DNA of 64,000 nucleotides from Bactericera cockerelli (lineage: Eukaryota; Arthropoda; Insecta; Hemiptera; Triozidae), in assembly GCA_024516035.1 (NCBI GenBank), contig CM044964.1, forward strand, positions 18,047,084 to 18,111,083, in the 5' to 3' direction. This document shows positions 35,301 to 47,300 of this stretch, piece by piece; positions within the stretch are counted from its first letter, which is position 1, and every line of letters starts with the position of its first letter. The notes under the pieces are model-generated. The model had not been told where the DNA came from, did not search any database, and worked only from the letters and a program-made list of their open reading frames with translations. The translations under genes were made by a program, and so were the position numbers.

Positions 35301-38300
35301 TATGGAAAAGACGGAAATAGTAATGTGTTCGAATACTGTAGACGAAATCAACATCAGAGTCAATAACAATGAACTGAAACAGAAGAACAGTTTCAAATAC
35401 TTGGGTAGCACTATTACGGAAGACGCTAAGAGTACAAAGGATATAAAACAGAGAATAGCGCAAGCTAAGGCTGCATTCCAATCCAAAAAAACACTTTTCT
35501 GCTCCAACAACTTGAGCCTTGATTTGAGAAAACAAATGGTAAAAACCCTGGTATGGAGTGTAGCCTTGTACGGATCAGAGACATGGACTATATCAAAGAC
35601 AGACAAGAAAAGAATAGAAGCTTTCGAAATGTGGTGCTGGAGAAGATTGGAAAAGATCAAATGGACAGAACATGTGAGTAATGAAAGAGTACTGGATATG
35701 GTGAACGAGAGAAGAACAATATGGAATACAGTTCAACAAAGAAGACATAAATGGATGGGTCATATCTATCGACACAACACCTTCCTTGTTAACATTATTG
35801 AGGGACAAAGACCTGGAACGAGAGGAAGAGGAAGACCAAGGATATCATACATGGACCAAATAATACAATACGCGGGATGCAGATCTTACTGTGAAATGAA
35901 AAGATGCACTTCAGAAAGAGATAAGTGGAGAAATATTGCTAACCAATCTTCGGATTGAAAACATATGATGATGAGTCTTTCCCAAACTACCGAAATGAAT
36001 TTTGTTGAATTTAGAGTAAAGGCAGAAGTAATTTTTAGGACTTTTTTTTTGAGTAATTTTTTTTACCTAATAACAACCACAAATTCAAGTTTTTCTCCTT
36101 ATTAGAAATCTCCATGTTTATTTATGTTTGTTACGGGTTGCAGCCTGAACGGTACATCCTAGAAACTTGAATTTTACAATGCTAATAGAAAAATTCAGTG
36201 GAGAAGCATCCTAACGACAGTGTAAAGTTTCGAAACTCTGAATTTTTTCTAAAAAAATGGACTATTAGAAGATATCGTCATTTTTTAAATTTCCTATAAA
36301 AATACATGGTAGGAGAAAAAGATCATTAAGAGTGCACGAATCATAGTATGCATTTGGAATGAATAAATAAAGTTCTTTGTCAACTGAAAATATTTTCTCG
36401 AGTACGGAATTATTTTTTTAAGATTCTACAAGAAAAGATTCTAAAATCTATCCAAAATATGACCGGGGGAAAATATCATTTAGATTTTAGAATGCACAAA
36501 GCATTGTATGAATTTGGAATGAATAAATAAAGTTCTTTGTCAACTGAAAATATTTTCTCGAGTACGGAATTATTTTTTTAAGATTCTACAAGAAAACATT
36601 CTAAAATCTATCCAAAATATGACCGGGGGAAAATATCATTTAGATTTTAGAGTGCACAAAGCATTGTATGAATTTGGAGTGAATAAAGGAAGTCATTTTG
36701 GTCTTTCTCGAGAATAAAATTAATTTTGAAGATTCAACAAAAAAATATTAAGGGGATGAATAAGAAAACATAGATTTTAATAAAATTAAAAGTATTTATA
36801 TTGAACAAGTCCTACAATAAAGGGAGGACGGGGACACACACCATCATTTCTGCAAACTTGCTAACTGTCCAATCATTTCCAATTCTCAATTGAAGTCGAT
36901 CAGAAATCACATTTTGATTTTGAATCTTTGTGCCATTTTCTGATTTTTGTCAAAGACCCATATTCACATTTTGATTTTGAATCTTTGTTCCATTTTCTGA
37001 TTTTTTTTTGTCAAAGACCCATATTCACATTTTGATTTTGAATCTTTGTTCCATTATTTTCTTATTTTTTGTCAAAGACCCATATTCACATTTTGATTTT
37101 GAATCTTTGTTCCATTATTTTCTAATTTTTTGTCAAAGACCCATATTCACATTTTCATTTTGAATCTTTGTTCCATTTTCTATTTTTTTTTTTGTCAAAG
37201 ACCCATTTTCACATTATCATTTTGAATCTTTGTTCCATTTTCTTATTTTTTGTCAAAGTACCATATTCACATTTTGATTTTGAATCTTTGTTCCATTATT
37301 TTCTTATTTTTTGTCAAAGACCCATATTCACATTTTGATTTTGAATCTTTGTTCCATATTCTTATTTTTTGTCAAAGACCCATATTCACATTTTGATTTT
37401 GAATCTTTGTACCATTATTTTCTTATTTTTTGTCAAAGACCGATATTCACATTTTGATTTTGAATATTTGTTCCATTTTCTAATTTTTTGTCAAAGACTC
37501 ATTTTCACATTTTGATTTTGAATCTTTGTTCCATTTCTGATTTTTTGTCAAAGACTCATTTTCACATTTTCGTTTTGAATCTTTGTTCCATTTTCTGATT
37601 TTTTGTCAAAGACCCATATTCACAATTTGATTTTGAATCTTTCGAGATATTTTCTGATTGCTTGTCGAAGAACCAAATATGGTTTCTTGATGTTGAATCG
37701 GTGAGCCATTTGCTAATGTTGAGCCAAAAAACATATCACTAGTTTTTTTTGCGTCATCAATTCGCCTGTCCTTATGAATCATACTAGTTGCTGTTCTAAC
37801 CAAAAAACCTTCCCATTTTCCGTCAATGCTGCCTCATTGACTTGGACCTGCATCAAGCATGTCCCGAGACACTGCAAACAGATACTTGGACGTCTGGCGA
37901 ATCTCCGCATACTTGGCCTTGACGATGTCAATCTGATCGTCCAATGCGGATGCCATGTCAGTCCATGTCTCAATCAGCTCGCGGTCCTCGCAGTCTCGAT
38001 CCTGCTGAGCGCGAATGTAGGACCAAGTGCGTTCTTTTCGCCGCAGCATATCCTTGAGGACGTAGCGATACCATGTCGCATCCTTGCAGACCTGCGCCAT
38101 TTGCAGTTTCAGATCCTCTAATTGCTCGACCTGGCCAAGCATGGTTGCGAGTCTCTCGTCTATTGTCTCTTGCATGTCGGAGGCTCTGTCAACACGTTCA
38201 TGCTTCTTGAACCACGGCCATTTCATCTGAGCGTAGCGGTTGCGAATCCAACGAAACATGGTGATGTTTTTATTCTTAGGAGACGGATTTAGTTTTTTGC

Positions 38301-41300
38301 TATTGTAAAGAAATTTTAATAGAAATGACTTTTTCACAAAAATAATACTGGTTTAAAATTTCAACAAGTTTTCCCAACATTTGAGCCATCATATTAAAAA
38401 AAAACAATAATTGTATGACCATTAAATTTATACAGAGTCAAAAAATTGTCTAAAATTTCTACTAACATAAAACTTTGTCTGATAGATTGGTGGATTCAGA
38501 TCTATTTGGTAAATGTATTTAGATCTTGAACAAGTGTTTGCTCTAAAATTCTTTAAACTATTTTACCACCCTCACTTAAGTTTACTCTAAATGCAAATCG
38601 AACCCAGGTCCAAAAGTTTAGAGTTAGATAATAATAATAATACTCTTTAGTGAAAGGTTAATGGTTAAAGGCGAGGTTAATGCTCAAAGCACTTTCTACC
38701 ACATAACCCTCAGAGTCTTATTATTATTTGGTCACAAACTCAAACAAATGAGGAAAAAAAAAACGAACTAATACTTCCAATTTCTAATATTAGAAATTTC
38801 TCGGAAGTAACATGCACTGGGTGGGATTCGAACCAACGGATTCATACACTACCTGAATTACCAGACTAGCCCGTTAACCACCTGACTACCAGTGCACGGT
38901 TACATGAAGGTTTTGTGTTAAAAAGAGATGAATATTTAAGTTTTAACTAATGGACCATTTACTTTCCGTGTCCGGAATAATGATGTGTTTTCTATTGAAA
39001 TATTCCACACATTTGTGAAAACATCATGTATTGTGTGAGTAATATACAGCAATCCTGTCAATCGAAACTCCGCGCCGACAAAAATTTGTATTCATAATTT
39101 GGTTACAGTTCTTTGTAAGTGATACCTACCGGTGCGCTCGTGTTGACCCAGCACCTAAATGGGAAGTATTGTGTCACTTCTCGCCCATCAGAGGGGAGGC
39201 ACACTACGGGATGGGCAGGCTGCAACACAGACCACAAGCGTCAACAGTAGCTCTTGTTTCATGGCTACGAAATAAAAAAGGCTGTGAAACTCATCTTTAA
39301 AAATAATAATAAAAAAAAAATAATAAGATTAGTTCGGGGACTCGGGAATTTTCATAAAAACCAATGTATGCATTTTTTTTTTTTTTTTGTGAATGGAACC
39401 ACATTATTGCACTAATATTACTCGCTTATTTATTGACCTTTTACAAATTTTGAAGAAATACATGCTTTCTCATGTGTAGGTATTATCAGATGTATACAGG
39501 GCCTCCATAAAGTCTCACCGAAGCCTGCATTTCTCGAGGACCACTCAAAATATCAAAAAACACAAGAACCCGTATTCCTTTTGGGGATTAATTTTCAGCA
39601 ATTTTTTTCTTTTGCCTACACGGCCTCAGTCAGGCTGGGCATGGACCAACTTTAAAATCTTAAATAGAATGGTATGTGGTACGACTTGTGGCACATTGTT
39701 CTTAAGGTCTAATCGAGAAAATTTCTTTACAACAAATTTCAGTGAGCTACGATATACCGTTCTCGAGATACAGGGTCGGACGTCCTGCGTAATATCCATA
39801 TATTTTGATTTATATATCACCGTAAACCGTAAATTCCAGAATAATGAAATTTGTTAGTAATAACTCCTTATGACGAAACCTTTCGAAAACGCTATAACTC
39901 GACTTATTCTGTTGATGTTAGTTTCTGGTCGGTTTCGTCAGCCAGCCGGACGAACATTCAAAAATTGTTTAACTAAAAAACAAATCAAGTTGTAACTTGT
40001 TCGAAAGGTCTTGCCATAAGGAGTTATTATCATTAAATTTCATCTTTCTTTATTTTACGGTTAACGAGTTACAGGTCAAAATATATGGATATTACGCAAG
40101 ACGTCCTGTATCTCGAGAACGGTAAGTCGTAGATCACTAAAATTTGTTGCAATGGTCTTCTCTCGATAAGACCTTTAAAAAATACGCCACAAGACTTATC
40201 ATTCTATTTAAGATTTTAAAGTTGATCCATGCCCAGCCTGGCTGGGACCGTGTAGGCAATTTTTTGGCTGAAAATGAATTCTCCTAAAAAATTGGCTGAA
40301 AGGAATACGGGTTTTAGCGTTTTAATAATAAATAATATTAATTCACATAAATATTATTATTTTACGTATCAATGGTTAATAATAATAATAATAGAACGAT
40401 ATGGTTATGTTATGAATAAAAAAAAATACATTACAGATTATGAAATGGAATCCGACGTACCTTGAAAATGGAAGAATGTTAAATATCACAGTCACATGGT
40501 AACAAGGAGACATTACTGAGCAAATATAGAAACGTGTGCCAAATACCTAACAGAAAAGGAATGGAAACCGATTGAAGAATAGTGATTGTGAAGAATAGTT
40601 ATTGCATTTTATTTTGATTTAAAAGAGGAATATGAGGAGGGTGTGAAAATAAAGATTATCTTTCATTTATATCTGAATTGTTTGCGACTTGATTTTTAAA
40701 TTTATATTTCTTCCCTTCACTCTTTTTATTTCCATATCAATGATCAAACTTTTCATTGAAAAATGTCTCATGTCTCAAGAGATTGATGTTTTTTTTGTGG
40801 GTATAACGTCGCTTTCAACTGCATGGTCATATCACGACGGAGGTGTTACCCTCCATTCGCAGGAATTCACAAACCTGCTACTCACATTAATCTCACCCAG
40901 CCTGGGTTGGGTCGGAATGCCAGTATCACGAAGTCTTCACCTCGCTGGACGTTGCTTGAGGGATTTAGGACTAGTTGTGTAAGCTGGGCGGGCACCAGCT
41001 CAAGATTCTTAAAGAGAACGCTATCAAATCTGAGTTCATTTTAAACGTATTTTGTCGACATCTTGCGTGGTTCTCGAGATATCAGGGGTGGGATGAAACT
41101 TTAGGCTCACCCTGTATGTGGCAATAGCAAAGCTTAGCCAAGAGATTTTAGTCAATATTGGATTTCTGTGTATTTCATTGAGAGTTTCTGAGTATTTAAA
41201 ACTAAATCAAAACTTTTTTGTGCATTATTTTGTATTTCAATATCGCATGATATCTCTATTTAATTACGTCTGGGGGCTGGGTCTCTGATGAGCACAATAC

Positions 41301-44300
41301 AATACAATGCAATACAACACAAAACAATACAATACTCTATTTATCCTCCAAGAACAAGACTGAAAGATTGACTTTAGGCCAGTTTCCCACTGAGCGAAAT
41401 ACAATTCATGATCCATTCTTCCTTTATTTCATAAAACCAATAAATGAGAGTTTGTTTAAACTGCCAGGAAAAGGGAACAGTTTGGTGCTGCACCCACAGT
41501 AAAAAAAAGTATTTCCGACCTCAGTAGCTTTATCGATAAGGCGGTGGACTTGTAACCTGGAGGTCGGTGTTTGAAGTCCCGGTTTCAGCGTAGATTTGGT
41601 AAAGCTAGTTTGAGTAGCTGTGGTATCACAAAAGTGACTTAGGTACACAAATATGATAACTTAAAAAAAAAAAAACTTCTTCCAATTTGATTTTTCAGAT
41701 CAGCGCACAGTTAGTCTTCAACTAGTTAGCGTCGCTTTCCAATGCGTCCACTCCTCCCTGTACACCTGTCTAAACCTGACAGCGACCTCCCTATCCGGAC
41801 ACATACATAGGCGAAACCATCTCAACCAAATCAAATACGTCAACAATATTCTGCAATCCGAAAATGTACTAGAAAAAAGTTCCTGTCAACAAGATGTGAA
41901 ATTGTCGAGTCCTTCTCAATCAACAAGGAACATATTTTCAGAGTCGGGCCAAAAACCAGAAAGTAATTCCCTCCCAGTTCTCTCACTTCTAGTCCAAATT
42001 CCGTCTCTCTGTAAGGAAAATGCTACGTCAAATTCTTCTCCCGACGTGGCCCCTCCCCTTGAAAATCACCCCTGCGCAAAGGTTCCGCCCATTCTGGTGG
42101 TCAAGCTGAGAGGGGTGTCTGCTCTGGGCGATGTCCACCTGTACGAGATGGTGAATAGCTGGCAGAAGCTGGCACTCGGTGCCGCCAAGTCTGAGGAGTG
42201 TGTCTTCCAGGATGCTGCGAACACACGGCATAGTTCCGGGTAAGTGTCTTTCTTTTAAGATGAGTGTTTCACAGCCTTTTTTTATTTCGTAGCCATGAAA
42301 TAGGAGCTACTGTAGACGCTTGTGGTCTGTGTTGTAGCCTGCCCATCCCGTAGTATGCCTGCCCTCTGATGGGCGAGAAGTGACACAATATTCCCATTTA
42401 AGTGCTGGGTCAACACGAGCGCACCGATTACAAACAATTGTAATCAAATTAAGAATATAAATTATTGTCGGCACGGGGGATCGAACCCGGAGCCTTCCGC
42501 ATGGCAAGTGAGTGCTTAACCATTGAGCTAATTGCGCAATTAGCTCAGTGTCTTGTCTCAGTCTCTATTTGTGGCCGGCTCTTGGTCCAGATGTGAAGTA
42601 AGAGACAAGTTCTCTGAATTCCGAAGCGGAAACCAGCCACGGAAAACAGAGCATTTCTGGGGACGAAGTGTCGGTATTGAACTACTTATAATAATAATAA
42701 TAATAATGTGTTTCTCTGTGTTATTACATCATAATTTTAGTGGGTAGCGCAGAATTATAGGACATTTCCGTATCTTTAATATCCCAATATCTTATTTTTG
42801 CCTTTAATTCTGCCACTGGTCGCTGCTAACATCAAAGCAGCTACTCATTTTTCATCACGAGGTATGAGTGGACCCCGAACATTCAAGTACAGAGCAGAAA
42901 AAATCCTGCCCCGCTGGGGATCGAACCCAGGTCACCGTACGTGCAATGCCTAGCGCTCTAACTCACTCGGCCACGGTGACTACTAACTAGTTATAATAAT
43001 AATACCCTTTAGTGGAAGGTAACCACCAGGCAAGGTTAATGGTCAAAGCATTTTCTACTGCCTAACCTTCAGTTCTAATGGCCGGGTCGAGATGTGACTG
43101 CCGGGTCCTGGCTCATGTGGATTTTAGGCACATGGAAAAAAACGCTCCACATTGGGAAAAAAAACGTAAAATTTTGGCGGAAAATAATAATTACATTTTG
43201 CGAATGTCACAGTCAATAACCTTTTGTTTATGGTTTTGATAATCCAAAATTAAGTAATCAAAAGTGGGATGGATCAAGTCTATCTATAAACTCATGCAAG
43301 TGGGATGAATCAAGTCTATCACCTGTAATTTTAATTGCCTTGTAAATAAAAATGAAAAGTGATTTTCGATGAACTTTAAAAAAAGTAATCAAAAATGTCT
43401 TCAATTTCTCTTGTTCGTGCAGACTCGGTCTATCTCGGCAAGTGTCGAGTGGTGCTTCCACCTCCTCGGGTGTCTTCGCCACGCCTCCTGTGTCTCTAGA
43501 CCACGCCTCCTCCCCGGTAGCCCCGCCCCCCGAGCAGGACTCTGTGTTCAGCTCCCCGCCTTTGTTTCCAGAACCATCTGGCGCCAAGGGAATGGACACT
43601 ACAGAGCCATCGGTAAGTTAGACCTAATTTTACACTTAACTTGATCATCATCATCATACGGTGCCGGCATCGTGAACGATGGTAGCCAGACAGTGGAGGA
43701 ATGACTCAGCACTTCTACCACTGTCTTTACAAGGAGGCTAATAATTGACAAGGGCCCCCAGAACCAAGCCAATGCTTAACCACTGAGCTGCTATGTATCT
43801 TGTATCCAGGGTTAAGAGGCAGAGAATGCCTAAGGCATTAACTTTGCCCCGGATTGCAAGACAAATGTAAATTTAAATATTTTTTTTCTATATTTTATTT
43901 TGTAAATATTGTTAATTTTTTTCATCTCTGTTAATAATTTATTGTTGATTGTTTTGTATAAAAAAATGAAGTGTAAAAAAAAAAATGAAAAATAATAAAT
44001 AAAAACTAGAGCCCAATTTAAAAGACAGTGTCCTTGGATGAAATCTAATCCTGTTTTATACTTCGGCCTTATTTATTTTCTTCTTTTATTAATTTATATT
44101 CTGGTAAAATAGCACCACTGTTCGTTACTCACTGCTTAAACTCATATTTTTTTTTTTATGGGCATAAAATCATTTAGATGTACTTTAGAGTAAGCCAAAC
44201 GACAATACTAATGTCCTAACAAGGCATACAAACTAATAAACAATACAGACTTAACTTTTACATTTTTTATTGTCTCCCAGAAGTCTAGCCTGCTCAGACA

Positions 44301-47300
44301 CTACAACATCTGGAAATGTCTCATCCTTTCCATATCCCTGGACAACCTGGCGGTATACCTCCCCATAAAACCTCTGGTGAACGCCTCGGACGTGCCATAC
44401 CACAGACTGGACACGGATATGGTCGTGCTGAAACTGCCAAGTACTGAGGTGCACAGCCTGAACCGGCACATCACAGTGGAGAAGTTACCGACTGTCATAT
44501 CTGATCCTGCTGTGTGGTCCAGTGGTAAGTGAGATAGCTAACTGTTATTATTATTATTATTATTATTATACAATTCTTTATTAGATACAAAGGGACATTA
44601 TGTACATACAAATAATAATTTTAACAGTGGAAAAATGAAAAAAACTATATATACAGGGTGTCCCACCAAACTTGGACACCTCAAATTACTCGGCCCTGAA
44701 AGAGTTTTTGAAAAATAAAAAAATCTAGGGTACATGTGCTAATTATGCGGTTTCAGTTATGAAATTTTTTTTATACAGGGTGGTTCAAAAGTCAGAAATT
44801 GAGGTGTCAACTTTCGATTTTTAAATGGATCGACCTGAATTTTATTTGATAATTTTACTTCTAAATGATTCCCGAGTACTTTTTTAAACAAAAATATTAC
44901 ATACAGGGTGGTTTTTTTTCGACCAATTTTTTTTCTAAATCTTGAATAACTCAAGTTCGGTTAATTTTTTCGATAACAAGAATAGAAAGTGTTTGTGCAA
45001 CAAATACACGCACTTTTAATTGGCATCAAAAATTTTTATACAGGGTGGTTCACAAGTGAAATAATGACTTGATTTTTTTTAAAACCGAGTTTTTTTAATT
45101 TTTTATTTAGGATTAATAATTCTCGTCTAATTTTACACATTTTTCGTTAGTCATATCGAAAAACAAAACTAAAGTGTTGTACAGGGTGAGACATAATTTT
45201 TTTGTAACACACTGTATATGGGCAGTCAAAGAGACGCAAAATTAAATATAAAGACTAAATATGCAAGAAAAACTTTGATTTTTAAATAAACTAAAAAGTT
45301 ATGGTGTTTTAACTAATATTGTCGCATGTACCACCCTGTAGATATTTTCTTAAACTATCATGTAGGTACTCTAAGTTGTATAAAATTCAACGAACACTTC
45401 GAATCATGTGGGAAAAAACAAGTAAAAAACACGAATTTGAAGCCATTTTCAATTTGGTGTCCACACTGAATGATTTTAAAACTTGAAATAAAAAGTAGGT
45501 AGGTGTAGACACAAAATTGAGCATGGCGTTTTGAATTCATTTTTTTTCTTTCAGATTTGGACTCCTCGTTGAATTTTAGACAGTTTCGACTACCTATATG
45601 ATGGTTTAAGAAAATATCTACAGGGTGGTCCATGCGACAATATTAGTTAAAAGACCATAGCTTTTTAGTTTAATTAATAATCAAAGTTTTTCTTGCATAT
45701 TTAGTCTTTATATTTAATTTTGCATCTATTTGACTGCCCATATACAGGGTGTTACAAAAAACTTATGTCTCACCCTGTACAACATTTTAGTTTTTTTTTC
45801 GATATGACTAACGAAAAATGTGTAAAATTAGACGAGAATTATTAATCCTAAATAAAAAATTAAAAAAACTCGGTTTTAAAAAAAATCAAGTCATTATTTC
45901 AATTGTGAACCACCCTGTATAAAAATTTTTGATGCCAATCAAAAGTGCGTGTATTTGTTGCACAAACACTTTCTATTCTTGTTATCGAAAAAACTTGGAC
46001 ACCTCAAATTACTCGGCCCCTGAAAGAGTTTTTGAAAAATAAAAAAATCTAGGGTACATGTTCTAATTATGCGGTTTCAGTTATGAAATTTTTTTTATAC
46101 AGGGTGGTTCAAAAGTCAGAAATTGAGGTGTCAACTTTCGATTTTTAAATGGATCGACCTGAATTTTATTTGATAATTTTACTTCTAAATGATTCCTGAG
46201 TACTTTTTTAAACAAAAATATTACATACAGGGTGGTTTTTTTTCGACCAATTTTTTTTCTAAATCTTGAATAACTCAAGTTCGGTTAATTTTTTCGATAA
46301 CAAGAATAGAAAGTGTTTGTGCAACAAATACACGCACTTTTGATTGGCATCAAAAATTTTTATACAGGGTGGTTCACAATTGAAATAATGACTTGTTTTT
46401 TTTTTAAAACCGAGTTTTTTTAATTTTTTATTTAGGATTAATAATTCTCGTCTAATTTTACACATTTTTCGTTAGTCATATCGAAAAAAAAAACTAAAAT
46501 GTTGTACAGGGTGAGACATAAGTTTTTTGTAACACCCTGTATATGGGCAGTCAAATAGATGCAAAATTAAATATAAAGACTAAATATGCAAGAAAAACTT
46601 TGATTATTAATTAAACTAAAAAGCTATGGTCTTTTAACTAATATTGTCGCATGGACCACCCTGTAGATATTTTCTTAAACCATCATATAGGTAGTCGAAA
46701 CTGTCTAAAATTCAACGAGGAGTCCAAATCTGAAAGAAAAAAAATGAATTCAAAACGCCATGCTCAATTTTGTGTCTACACCTACCTACTTTTTATTTCA
46801 AGTTTTAAAATCATTCAGTGTGGACACCAAATTGAAAATGGCTTCAAATTCGTGTTTTTTACTTGTTTTTCCCACATGATTCGAAGTGTTCGTTGAATTT
46901 TATACAACTTAGAGTACCTACATGATAGTTTAAGAAAATATCTACAGGGTGGTACATGCGACAATATTAGTTAAAACACCATAACTTTTTAGTTTATTTA
47001 AAAATCAAAGTTTTTCTTGCATATTTAGTCTTTATATTTAATTTGCGTCTCTTTGACTGCCCATATACAGTGTGTTACAAAAAAATTATGTCTCACCCTG
47101 TACAACACTTTAGTTTTGTTTTTCGATATGACTAACGAAAAATGTGTAAAATTAGACGAGAATTATTAATCCTAAATAAAAAATTAAAAAAACTCGGTTT
47201 TAAAAAAAATCAAGTCATTATTTCACTTGTGAACCACCCTGTATAAAAATTTTTGATGCCAATTAAAAGTGCGTGTATTTGTTGCACAAACACTTTCTAT

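Noticed and set aside
36906..37803. Repetitive protein gene on the minus strand (KNQKMEQRFKIK repeats, continuing DDAKKTSDMFFGSTLANGSP)
   Set aside because: Repeat units of 57-61 bp are not multiples of three and stops interrupt every frame, so the array is read as noncoding satellite.
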